Below are positions 43,901 through 51,932 of a DNA stretch of 64,000 nt, piece after piece (position 1 is the first letter of the stretch; each line of letters begins with the position of its first letter). Source of the stretch: Flavobacteriales bacterium (lineage in GTDB: Bacteria; Bacteroidota; Bacteroidia; Flavobacteriales_F; PHOS-HE28); contig JAEUTA010000027.1 in NCBI GenBank assembly GCA_016788205.1, positions 147,126-211,125 on the forward strand. Direction: 5' to 3'. The translations under genes and the position numbers were made by a program. The notes below the pieces were generated by a model. It made no database searches, was not told where the DNA came from, and saw only the letters and a list, made by a program, of their open reading frames with translations.

Positions 43901-45587
43901 CGTGGTTCTCGCGCGCAGCGCCTTCTGCTGCCCTGCGGTCGCGGATGTCGAAGGCGTATTCCACCAGCGTTCCGTCGCCGAGGTCGGCAGCGGCCACCGT
44001 GAACCACATGCGCGAACCATCCTTCCGGAAGAGCTCTTTGTCATAAGGCCCACCGCGACCGGTGGTGCGCAGGTCGTTCATGATCCGCTCGGTGGCCACT
44101 ACATGTTCTGGCGGAGTAAGGTCACGCCAGGTGAAGGTGCGGGCTTCGAATGCGGTGCGGCTGTGGCCCAACATGTCCAGCATGGCATCGTTGGCGCTGA
44201 GGAGCGTTCCGTCATGGTCGAAGGTGAGCACGCCCACGCCGGGCACGTTCACCATGTGCCGCAGGCGCTCTTCACTTCCGCGCAGGGCCATGTCCGTACG
44301 CTTGCGTTGGGTGATGTCCCGGAACAGCACGGCCACCTGTCGGCGTTCACGGGGTTCCACGCGGAAGGCGGAAAGTTCGAGGTGTCGGTGGGTGGCGATC
44401 AGTTCACGCTCGAAACGGATGGGTTTGCCCGTGAGCAGTACATCGCGATAGATCTTCACCCATTCCTCGGCCTCGTCCGGTACCATGGTGCGCACCTTCT
44501 GGCCCACGATGTCCGGAATGCCCGCGTTCACGGTATAGGCCTCGTTGGCCTCCACATGCACGTAGTCGCTCAAGGGCCCGTGCGGTCCATCCAGGAACTC
44601 GATGATGCAGAAGCCTTCGTCGATGGAACGGAACAAGGTGCGGTACCGCTCTTCGGAACGGATGAGCGCATCTTCCGAGTGTGCACGCTCCACAGCGGCC
44701 CAGGTGCGCGCGCACACTTCTTCCACGAGCCGGATATCGTTGCTGCTCCACGTGCGAGGCTTGTGATCCAGCACGCCGAATCCGGCCGCGAGGTTGCCGT
44801 TCTTCACCAATGGCACACCCACCGCTGCGCGCATGCGGCCCATCTCGTCGAAGGCGTCTTCGTTCACGCGTTGGTCCGCACCGGTATCGTTGATCACCAC
44901 GGTGCGACCGGCTTTCAGGTCCAGCTCGCCAAGGTCCACCAGGCGCATGCTCTTCGGCATGGGGGCGAGGTTCTCCCGGTGCCATTCGCCCTCGAGGTGG
45001 AAGACCTCGTCCGCGTCGATCGCTCCATAGATGCAGCGGTCCACACCCAACTGGCGGGCCAGCAGCTCCACGGTGATGTCAGCCACGCGGCGTGGGTCCA
45101 TGATCTCCCGGGTGGCATCGCTCAACCGCAGCAGGAAGGCTTGTTGCTCCTTCGAATCGCGCAACTGCTGATCGTGCAGCTCGCGCTCCGTCATGTCATA
45201 GAAGTAGCATACCACGGCGGGCCTTCCGTCCGGCAGCGTGATGCGGTCCAGTGTCCAATCGTACGCTTCGGTATCGCCACTGCCCGCGCGCTGCTCTACC
45301 GTGCGCGTGGCGCGGTAAGGTTCGCCGGTGGCCAGCGTATGGCGGAAGCGGCCCAGTGCCTCACCGCGGAACGGCTCCGGCCAGAGCACGGTCATCACTT
45401 CGCCGAAGTCACGGCCGATGGGGTCCGGCACAACGCTGAAGACCTTCTGCGCGCCGGCGCTGATGGTGTTCAACTTGAAGTCCGCGTCCACGATGTAGAT
45501 GCCGAACGGGGCATTCTCCACGATGCTGAGGTAGGCCGCATCGGTGGCGTTGGACTTCGGAACAGGCGAAGCGGAAAGAGGGCTCAT
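40980..45587 (-). CDS. Large hybrid sensor histidine kinase with PAS/GAF array and receiver
   Basis: 1535 residues, apparently cytosolic (no membrane segment). Order: PAS (about 20-130), GAF (150-310), PAS (320-445), PAS (450-565), PAS (570-700), GAF (705-855), GAF (870-1030), PAS (1045-1165), HisKA with EFLATLAHELRNPLAPLR (phospho-His), HATPase with NLLDNASKY, DTGIGL and GGLGIGL, then a receiver with DVVILDIGMPDMDG (phospho-Asp) and a late PV-lysine pair (HHLVKPV). No DNA-binding output domain, so phosphotransfer to another protein is expected. Eight sensory modules suggest integration of several ligands or redox/light cues. Single gene, divergent from the T9SS cargo gene at 45784. Confidence 0.95.
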   Translation of the reverse strand: MSPLSASPVPKSNATDAAYLSIVENAPFGIYIVDADFKLNTISAGAQKVFSVVPDPIGRDFGEVMTVLWPEPFRGEALGRFRHTLATGEPYRATRTVEQRAGSGDTEAYDWTLDRITLPDGRPAVVCYFYDMTERELHDQQLRDSKEQQAFLLRLSDATREIMDPRRVADITVELLARQLGVDRCIYGAIDADEVFHLEGEWHRENLAPMPKSMRLVDLGELDLKAGRTVVINDTGADQRVNEDAFDEMGRMRAAVGVPLVKNGNLAAGFGVLDHKPRTWSSNDIRLVEEVCARTWAAVERAHSEDALIRSEERYRTLFRSIDEGFCIIEFLDGPHGPLSDYVHVEANEAYTVNAGIPDIVGQKVRTMVPDEAEEWVKIYRDVLLTGKPIRFERELIATHRHLELSAFRVEPRERRQVAVLFRDITQRKRTDMALRGSEERLRHMVNVPGVGVLTFDHDGTLLSANDAMLDMLGHSRTAFEARTFTWRDLTPPEHVVATERIMNDLRTTGRGGPYDKELFRKDGSRMWFTVAAADLGDGTLVEYAFDIRDRRAAEGAARENHERYQAFMRHSAEGIWRCELERPIPVDLPVHEMLDRAYTDAYLAECNDAMARMYGYTNGDELVGTRLGDLVPRTPENEAYLTAFLQNGYNYMGGESEEKHRDGHTMHFSNNLVGIVHDGHLVRVWGTQSDITERKRAEADLRLLVRVSVDLVRLVTDNALEPTTGDHILRHFGINRLSMADVDLANDRAHVSYDHHLPDMPSILGPHTFSAWRDDRSNDRFANGQPHVVNDTATETGMNAEAYRKIGAGALVTIPVMREGTLVSLFSVTAAEARAWNTSDLELLKELSARIWNAFQRVKAEKALQHELAATRQLAEISTSMVQSGENEKLFERIVEAAAFVMGSRFGSLRKYRKERGELQLVAAYGYPDEARERLQWVRPGTGTTCGKAMQDRTRVVVPDVERCEWLAKAGGVNAYLDIGMRAVQSTPLLARDGEPIGVISTHWDRVHVPTPEELQLFDVLARQAADLIERVRNERLLRENESRFRMATDTGRVGVWEWHVPTDVVTWNDVLYDIQGVSKEAFGGNVEAFVGIIHPDDRERVGAAIQGALDQDEPYAVEFRAVRPDDGRVIHLVTHARVLRDGGLNPERMVGAVVDVTAVREAEAALRAADRRKDEFLATLAHELRNPLAPLRNGLEVLRTGVDDARTLEQIRDMMDRQVNQMAHLVDDLLDVSRISRGVIELRRTRMDVHQAIHQAVEASNPLLQAKSHKLLLELHTAPLMVEADPTRLAQIFGNLLDNASKYTDRGGTIHVISRISPQGAEVTISDTGIGLTPEQLPRVFDMFSQVDRSNTRTRGGLGIGLHIVKRLAEMHEGTIEVTSKGPHKGSCFTLRLPLASRPMERITPDGSTAYVSPRRVLLTDDNVDAAMMISMLLRKAGHQVVVAHSGQEALDKGPQLMPDVVILDIGMPDMDGHETCRRMRALEWGKDAYIIALTGWGQSEDRQRSHDAGFDHHLVKPVVRAELEQVLASARA

Positions 45588-45783
45588 GGGTCGTACAACG
45601 CTCGAAAACTAAATGACCGCACAGACAGTCCCAGCGATCGGGAAAGCTTTTCCCCTTTTCTCGAATGGCACGTCGATTGTGCCTCGCGCGGGGTGTCCAT
45701 GCCCGGTGCAGTGCAAGTCTTGGCGGGAAAAGTGCAAGGCTCGCGGGGAGAGGAACATCCAATTTTGCGGTCACACTTCACGC

Positions 45784-46773
45784 ATGTTCACCGCTGCATC
45801 CTTCCTCCGTCCGGCACACCTGTTGGTGGCGCTGGTGTCGCTCTCCGTTCGCTTCGCTTCGGCACAGGATCCCTGCGCGCAACTGCACGTCGTGGGTCTC
45901 AACTATGGTGCCTTCGGCGATACCGTACTGCATGTGACCGTGCACAACGCCAGTGAGGAGTTCATCATGAGCTATCCGCAGTTCGTACTGGTGAACGCGG
46001 AAGGGGATACGGTGGCACGTGAGCCCATGACCTTCTTCGTTCTCAGTCCCGGTACATCCACGCACGTCATGGACCGCATGCCTGACGTGGCGTTGCCGAC
46101 CGCTTCGTTCACGGGTACGGTGGTCCTGTTCTATCATGATGTGGATGGTCAGCACGTGTGCTCGTTCCCGATCATGGCGCAGCTCTGTCCACCGGCCTGC
46201 GCACCAGTGAACGTCTTCGTGTACGCCGAGTTCGGTAGCCATACCACCAGCACCTTCCCTTGGACGTTGGTGGATAGTACCGGTATGGAAGTGGGTTCCG
46301 GGGACTTGTACCTGGACCTCAATGGCTGGCAGCAGGACATCGACTCGCTGTGCCTGTTGCCGGGTAGCTACACGTTGCAGGTATCGCAACCCGAAGCGTC
46401 GGGCACCGCCTTCCGCATCGGTGCTTCGCAGGACGATATCGCCTTCGACGGGCCTCGTGCACCACTTGCGGCCGGTGGCAGCGCGGAACTCACCTTCACC
46501 GTATTCCCAGCGTGCATCGCAGGTACGCAGTCCATCCCGGAGGAGCGGGCGGGCATCGTATCGTTGGCTGTTGATGGTGTACAGGCAACGCTCACCCACC
46601 AACGCGGTCTGCCGTTGGGTGACATCACGGTACACGATGCAAGCGGCCGCGTGTTGCAGAAGGTTCACGCGATCACCAGCACCACGACGTTGGACCTCTC
46701 GGGCCTCTCGTCGGGCGTATACCTGATCGGTATGCGCAACGCGGGCACCACCGTGCGCCTCGCTGTGCCGTAG
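45784..46773 (+). CDS. Secreted protein with T9SS-type C-terminal sorting domain
   Basis: 329 residues from ATG 45784 (signal peptide HLLVALVSLSVRFASAQ). Beta-rich body with several Cys (FPIMAQLCPPACAPV). The last 80 residues have the type A sorting pattern: GDITVHDASGRVLQKV, TLDLSGLSSGVYLIGM, RLAVP. It should pass the outer membrane by type IX secretion and be released or attached to the surface. No enzymatic domain recognised. A CAATTTTG near-match to the -7 box lies about 15 nt upstream. Confidence 0.78.
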   Translation: MFTAASFLRPAHLLVALVSLSVRFASAQDPCAQLHVVGLNYGAFGDTVLHVTVHNASEEFIMSYPQFVLVNAEGDTVAREPMTFFVLSPGTSTHVMDRMPDVALPTASFTGTVVLFYHDVDGQHVCSFPIMAQLCPPACAPVNVFVYAEFGSHTTSTFPWTLVDSTGMEVGSGDLYLDLNGWQQDIDSLCLLPGSYTLQVSQPEASGTAFRIGASQDDIAFDGPRAPLAAGGSAELTFTVFPACIAGTQSIPEERAGIVSLAVDGVQATLTHQRGLPLGDITVHDASGRVLQKVHAITSTTTLDLSGLSSGVYLIGMRNAGTTVRLAVP

Positions 46774-46778
46774 CCCGT

Positions 46779-47171
46779 TCAGGCCGGCACGTAGAGGTCG
46801 CGCCGCTGTTCGGTGCAGGGAACGATGCTGCTCTGGCAGAACGCGAACTGCTTCCACCGGCTGTTGATGGTGATGCTCGCGGTGCTGTAGATCCTACGGA
46901 TGACGAGCTTCCCGAAAGCGCGTTCGTTGCATGCGCTGATCCGCCAACGTGTTCCACGGTCGCAGGTGGTGCCGCTGATGGTGAGGCGGTAGTGCCCGGT
47001 GCTGTCGGTGGTGATCACCTGGCTGCCGATCAGGAGCGGCGTATCGCGCAGTACATCCTTGCTGATCGCGTCGTAAGCGATACCGGTGAGGACGTAGGAC
47101 CACGAACGGCCCTTGCACGACGCCAGGGTGGAAGCGAGTAGTGCGAAGCAGAGGGCCGTGGTGCGGAGCAT
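46779..47171 (-). CDS. Hypothetical lipoprotein with carboxypeptidase-regulatory-like fold
   Basis: 130 residues from ATG 47171, signal peptide with lipobox STLASC. The body LTGIAYDAISKDVLRDTPLLIG followed by TTDSTGHYRLTISGT is the pattern of a carboxypeptidase-regulatory-like beta sandwich (dTnGxYxl motif). Two or three Cys follow. Unknown role at the outer membrane. Convergent with the T9SS cargo gene. Confidence 0.65.
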   Translation of the reverse strand: MLRTTALCFALLASTLASCKGRSWSYVLTGIAYDAISKDVLRDTPLLIGSQVITTDSTGHYRLTISGTTCDRGTRWRISACNERAFGKLVIRRIYSTASITINSRWKQFAFCQSSIVPCTEQRRDLYVPA

Positions 47172-47181
47172 GGTGGTTCCT

Positions 47182-47487
47182 TCAGGCAGCCAGTACACGC
47201 CGCAGCTGCTCCACGTTCACCCGGTCTTCCTGGTCCTGCGCGGCGGGCGGTGTGGCCATGCGGAAGAGCGCATCAGCGATGACGTCCTCGTCGGCCGTGT
47301 CGTACACCACATGCTCCATCCATTCCAGCACGTCGCATACATGGAACACCTGCTCACGGCTGAGGTCGCCTTGCACGTAACGCTCCAGCAGGCATCGTAC
47401 GGCCGCCCTCGTTATCAGGAATGTTCCCGCCGCATCGCGCAGGCTCAGGAGGTAGGCCAGGGGTTCGTTGCCGGTCAACGTGGTCAT
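47182..47487 (-). CDS. Small acidic helical protein
   Basis: 101 residues from ATG 47487 (MTTLTGNEPLAYLLSLRD). The run RCLLERYVQGDLSREQVF, followed by a W near DVLEWMEH and an acidic DTADEDVIADALFRMATP, resembles small immunity-type or contact-inhibition-associated helical proteins, but the match is only by pattern. It is 10 bases upstream of the lipoprotein gene and probably co-transcribed with it. Confidence 0.5.
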   Translation of the reverse strand: MTTLTGNEPLAYLLSLRDAAGTFLITRAAVRCLLERYVQGDLSREQVFHVCDVLEWMEHVVYDTADEDVIADALFRMATPPAAQDQEDRVNVEQLRRVLAA

Positions 47488-47550
47488 GGAAGGAGGTTCG
47501 AAGATAGGCACGCGTTCGTTGTGCACCGAACTTCAGTTCCTTTGGAAGGC

Positions 47551-49047
47551 ATGCCCACCGTCACCATCTCCCAGAACGGTCCCTCCGGCGAGGTACGCTA
47601 CAGCGATGGGCAGGGCAGCCTACGCGGCTACTGGGAGTTCGGTGGTGAAGATGTGGTGACCATCGTGTCCATGGGCACGCGCAACGAATGGGAACGTTCG
47701 CACCCGTGGGCCTTGGCGGAGCGCACCAACATCCTGCGCACCGTGGCGGCTGAGGTCATTCGCCAGCGTTGTCCGGGCTGCGTCGCCACCTTCGATGAGC
47801 AGCGTGGTGACATCCTCCTGCGCCAGGCAGGCAACGGACCCTACGTCGCTGCTGCGCCGGATACGACCGCACATGTGAAGGCTGCTCATTTCGTGCAGCG
47901 CTATGCCACCATCAAAGCCATGGTCGGCATCGGCGTACTTGTTGTTGTCCTCGTCGGCGGCGCCCTGTTCTGGGTGGGGAAGAAAGCCTTGACGGTAACG
48001 GGTGCAAGCGGTGTTCCCTTGGGCGAATGCGTGCGCACCAACGGGTTCATCGTTTCGCTCATCCGCACCAGCGATGGGCATCTGCCGGACATAAGTGGAC
48101 GTGGTGGCAACGCGACCAGCAGCATCCGTATACTGCTGCTGCCGGAAACGGGTGGAGCACCACGGTCCGTGCAGCTGGCCACTGGTCTTTCCCAAGGTGC
48201 GTTCAGTCTGGCCCGCATCTTCGGCAGTGATGGACGAACGCTCTGGGCCGATGTAGCGGGTTTGCACGGCGTGCGCCTCAGCGATGCTGCGCACATCACT
48301 CCGCAAGACCTGCGCGCAGCCAATGCAACGCTTGATGCCTCCTGGTGGGAGGACACCCGCGGCATGGACATCGTGGATGGCAAGCTGCACATCCTGCATA
48401 GCGACCGCAGCGCCGCCATGGATGTGGATCCGGTGACCCTGCGTGCTGTTGCGGTGGCACCCAAGTCCAATGATGAACGCTTTCACCAACCCCACAAAGA
48501 GGACCTGCTCGCCGCCGGCTTCCTTACTGCGCAAGGCACCTGGCTGGGGCTGCATGCCGCTGAAGAGCTGGAAGGCGCGTTGAAACCCGGGGCGTTCGTG
48601 CGCACGGTGGAACGGGCTTCGGATGCACGGCGATCACAGCGCCTGTGCGCCGCCGATGTGGAGCGCAGCACCGATGGGAAGCATCTGCGCATCATCACCA
48701 TTGCGCCGCTCAGTGACGTGGACCATCTTGACGCCGCCTTCCTGCGGATGGATGCGGCATCACTCCCCGTGCAGCTCAACGATCCGGAAGGCACGCTGAT
48801 GGTACACACCACTGCAAGTGACGCGCGCGGTACGTTGATGGTGTCCCGTGTGGATACCGACGGCCACGTACGCTGGAGCGTGGATACCGGGCTGGACCGC
48901 TTCGCCCTGCAACAGATACTCCCTGGTGCAGAAGCCTTCGCTTTCGTTGGCCCGCGCCCGCACGTGCCTGGGAAATTGAGCGAACCCTTCGTGGTGTTGG
49001 TGGAGAACAGCAGCGGTGCGTTGACCAGCCATTCGTTGTGGCGCTAG
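47551..49047 (+). CDS. Single-pass membrane protein with large extracytoplasmic domain (PA2928-like?)
   Basis: 498 residues from ATG 47551 (MPTVTISQNGPSGEVRYSDG). The first 118 residues are cytosolic, one membrane segment spans about 121-142 (VGIGVLVVVLVGGALFWVG), and about 350 beta-rich residues follow. FGSDGRTLWADVAGLHGV and DLRAANATLDASWW recall the PA2928 family of uncharacterised proteins; I hold that loosely. Stands alone, no operon partner evident. Confidence 0.65.
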   Translation: MPTVTISQNGPSGEVRYSDGQGSLRGYWEFGGEDVVTIVSMGTRNEWERSHPWALAERTNILRTVAAEVIRQRCPGCVATFDEQRGDILLRQAGNGPYVAAAPDTTAHVKAAHFVQRYATIKAMVGIGVLVVVLVGGALFWVGKKALTVTGASGVPLGECVRTNGFIVSLIRTSDGHLPDISGRGGNATSSIRILLLPETGGAPRSVQLATGLSQGAFSLARIFGSDGRTLWADVAGLHGVRLSDAAHITPQDLRAANATLDASWWEDTRGMDIVDGKLHILHSDRSAAMDVDPVTLRAVAVAPKSNDERFHQPHKEDLLAAGFLTAQGTWLGLHAAEELEGALKPGAFVRTVERASDARRSQRLCAADVERSTDGKHLRIITIAPLSDVDHLDAAFLRMDAASLPVQLNDPEGTLMVHTTASDARGTLMVSRVDTDGHVRWSVDTGLDRFALQQILPGAEAFAFVGPRPHVPGKLSEPFVVLVENSSGALTSHSLWR

Positions 49048-49328
49048 TGGCGTGAGCGTTGCAGGCTTCACCGTTGGAGAAACGCTCACTTCGTGGTGAA
49101 CGAGCCGTACGATAAGGATGTGCGGCCTATCGGCATCTACCGGTGGTAGGAACAGAACTGCCACGCGCTCTGGAGGAGGGTATTGCAGTGCAGCGGGGCT
49201 GAACCTTCGCGTGCCGCCGTGCATGGCGCATGTTCCATCTTCATCGCACCTGAGCATGTTGAACGTGATGCGGAGCATTGACCCATATACAGGCGCACGA
49301 CCACGACCTTCGTGTCAACTATAGCCCC

Positions 49329-51650
49329 ATGCGCGCTCTTCGCCTTTGTCTGCTGCTCTCGCCCTTCGTTGCATCCCTAGCCGTGGTGGCCCAGCCCAAC
49401 TACGTACCCGATGTCGACTTCCGCGCTGCGCTGAACACCGAGGTGCCGGGCCTTGTGGGTAGCGATGGGTACATCACCGATACGGGAACGTTGCTCAACC
49501 TCACCATCGGCGTGGGCTGGAGCCCGTACGACCTCACCGGGCTGGAGTTCCTCAACGTGGACACATTGAGGATCGGTGTGCAGCCGTTCCATGAGAACGG
49601 TATCATCCCCGCCTTTCCACCCACCACGCGTTACCTGCAACTGCAGATGGACGGGTTGGAGCTCCCGGCTTTCCCGCCCACACTGGAAACCTTGCTCATC
49701 ACGTCGGAAGTGGCGGATGCCACAGACCTGCCGGCGCTGCCCGCAGGGCTGCTGCACCTCAGCATCAGTTCGCTGGGGTTGACAGCGCTACCGGCCCTGC
49801 CCGCCGGCTTGCAGAGCCTCCAGTCTGTGGGTTCATGGCAGTTGACGGACGTAGGCACGCTGCCGGCCGGATTGCGCCGATTGAGCCTGGGCGAAGCGTC
49901 GGTGCCGGAGTTGGAAGTACCCTCCACGGTGGAACACCTGACGCTCTTCTCGCTGCCGTTGCTGGTGGTGCCTACGCTGCCGCCGGTGCTGGATTCGTTG
50001 TACGTGCTCAACCTGACCAACCTGTTGGAATTACCGGTGCTGCCGGCGGGCTTGCGCTACTTGAGCTGGCAGGTGATGCGCTACACGGCGCTGCCTGCGC
50101 TGCCTGCCTCGCTGCGTCACTTGGAGGTATCCGACAATAACCGGTTACAGAAGCTGCCCAGCCTGCCCGAAGGTCTGGAGTACTTGGTGGTGAGCATCAA
50201 CCAGGAACTGCACTGCCTGCCTTGGTTGCCCAGCACGCTCACCTACTTCTACACCGACCTGCCATGCGTGCCCAACCAGCCGCAGGGCCTGGAGCCGCTC
50301 CCGCTGTGCGACTTCCTGGCATCGGGCTGTCCCCGATACCCGGCCATCACCGGCCATGTGTTCTATGATGAGGATGGGGATGGCACGCAGGACCCGGATG
50401 AGCGTGGCGCTGAGAAGGCGGTAGTTCGCGCTGTGCCGGGCGACCACCAGACCCGTACCGATGCGCAGGGCGACTACGTGCTACCCGTTGATGCGGGTGC
50501 ATACACCGTCACGGTGCGCAGTGCGTACACCACTGCGAGCGAGAGCGAGCCAGCAGCGCACAACGTGGTGGTGCCGGAGGGCGAGCAACGCGCGGACTTC
50601 GCCCTGGTGTGCAGTGGACCTTGTGTGTTGGACCACCGCGTGTTGCTGAGCGAGAGTTCGCAACCGCGACCGGGATTCGTGAGCCGCCTGCATGTGCAAT
50701 GGGACGTTGACCCGCGGCCCGGCCCGGCGACATTGACGGTAACGCTGACACCCGGCGAGACCTATGAAGGCAGCAGCTTGGAACCCGCGATCGTGAACGA
50801 GAACGTCATGGTCTGGTACGTGGAGGGCAACGGCCAGCTCTACGTGGATGCGCGCCTGGATGCGGGCATGCCGCTGGGTGGCGTGATCACGGATCAGGCG
50901 GAGATAGACCTGGTGGAGGGCGACCCTACACCGCAGAACAACACCGCACAACTGCGCCGCACCATCGTGGGCTCGTTCGACCCCAACGACAAGCAGGTAT
51001 CGCCCGCCCTGCTCACGCCCATGGAGGTGGCTGCTGACACGGTGGTGGATTATCGCATCCGGTTCCAGAATACAGGCACGTTCTACGCGGAGCGCGTCAT
51101 CATCACCGACACGCTACCTGTGGCGTTGCGGCTGGAGACCTTTCGCTTCGTGCAAGCCAGCCATGCCGCTGAGTGGTACATCCGCGATGGTGTGTTGCAC
51201 GTGGTGTTCAACGACATCTTCCTGCCCGACAGCACCACGGATGAAGTGGGCAGCCACGGCTTCGTGCGTTTCGCCGTGCGGCCAAGCACTGCGCTGCAAC
51301 AGGGAGAGAGCGTGACCAACATCGCCAACATCTACTTCGACTTCAACGAGCCGGTGATCACCGAGCCGTGCATCCTCCGCATCGACCTACCCACCTCGGT
51401 ACCGCAGCACCGCACGCTGGACCTGGCGGTGCATCCCGTGCCGGTGCGCGATGTGCTGCACGTGGCCCTTGCAGGGAACAGCCTGTGGACGCTGGATGTG
51501 CTCGGTCTTGATGGACGTGTGGTACGGCAGCTTGGTCGCCATGGCACGGTGGCCATGATCGCTGCCGACGCTTTTCCCGCCGGGGCCTATGTGCTGCGCG
51601 CCCGCGATGCGGAAGGGCATGCGCGGCAGGTGCGGTTCGTGAAAGAGTAA
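49329..51650 (+). CDS. Secreted LPxLP-repeat protein with SdrD-B-like, DUF11-like and T9SS domains
   Basis: 773 residues from ATG 49329 with a signal peptide. From about 70 to 320 it carries degenerate leucine-rich repeats of the LPALPAGLxxL kind (some dozen turns). A Ca-binding-looking FYDEDGDGTQDPDERG opens an SdrD-B-like sandwich near residue 345. A DUF11/DUF7619-like region follows (GSFDPNDKQVSP, VDYRIRFQNTGTFYAERV, NIYFDFNEPV). The C-terminus is a type A sorting domain (LAVHPVPVRDVLHV, AGAYVLRA). It is a probable surface adhesin or scaffold secreted through type IX. Confidence 0.85.
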   Translation: MRALRLCLLLSPFVASLAVVAQPNYVPDVDFRAALNTEVPGLVGSDGYITDTGTLLNLTIGVGWSPYDLTGLEFLNVDTLRIGVQPFHENGIIPAFPPTTRYLQLQMDGLELPAFPPTLETLLITSEVADATDLPALPAGLLHLSISSLGLTALPALPAGLQSLQSVGSWQLTDVGTLPAGLRRLSLGEASVPELEVPSTVEHLTLFSLPLLVVPTLPPVLDSLYVLNLTNLLELPVLPAGLRYLSWQVMRYTALPALPASLRHLEVSDNNRLQKLPSLPEGLEYLVVSINQELHCLPWLPSTLTYFYTDLPCVPNQPQGLEPLPLCDFLASGCPRYPAITGHVFYDEDGDGTQDPDERGAEKAVVRAVPGDHQTRTDAQGDYVLPVDAGAYTVTVRSAYTTASESEPAAHNVVVPEGEQRADFALVCSGPCVLDHRVLLSESSQPRPGFVSRLHVQWDVDPRPGPATLTVTLTPGETYEGSSLEPAIVNENVMVWYVEGNGQLYVDARLDAGMPLGGVITDQAEIDLVEGDPTPQNNTAQLRRTIVGSFDPNDKQVSPALLTPMEVAADTVVDYRIRFQNTGTFYAERVIITDTLPVALRLETFRFVQASHAAEWYIRDGVLHVVFNDIFLPDSTTDEVGSHGFVRFAVRPSTALQQGESVTNIANIYFDFNEPVITEPCILRIDLPTSVPQHRTLDLAVHPVPVRDVLHVALAGNSLWTLDVLGLDGRVVRQLGRHGTVAMIAADAFPAGAYVLRARDAEGHARQVRFVKE

Positions 51651-51932
51651 CGCTCAGGGCAGCGCAGCGGATCCGACCATCATGGGCGCACCACGGTGAG
51701 GGAACGCTCCGCACTGCTCGGAGGTCGTGGTCCCTCACGTATCGCGTTGCAACGGGCCGCTCGAATTCCTTCCGCAGCGCGAAGCCATGTGTTGCCGGGT
51801 CGTGTTCGTTGGCGAGGGTGCCGGAGTGAAAGCAGCGGCAGCCCTGTTCTTCGTTCACTGCCGGACAAGCTCACTCCAAGGCTTTCCTATTTTCGCGACC
51901 ACTCTCACCGTTCATCAACACGTACCTCCTCC

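Noticed and set aside
43812..45956. 714-residue plus-strand open frame opposite the hybrid kinase
   Set aside because: Antisense to a kinase with clear PAS/GAF domains. High GC makes long antisense frames common; the translation has no recognisable motif.
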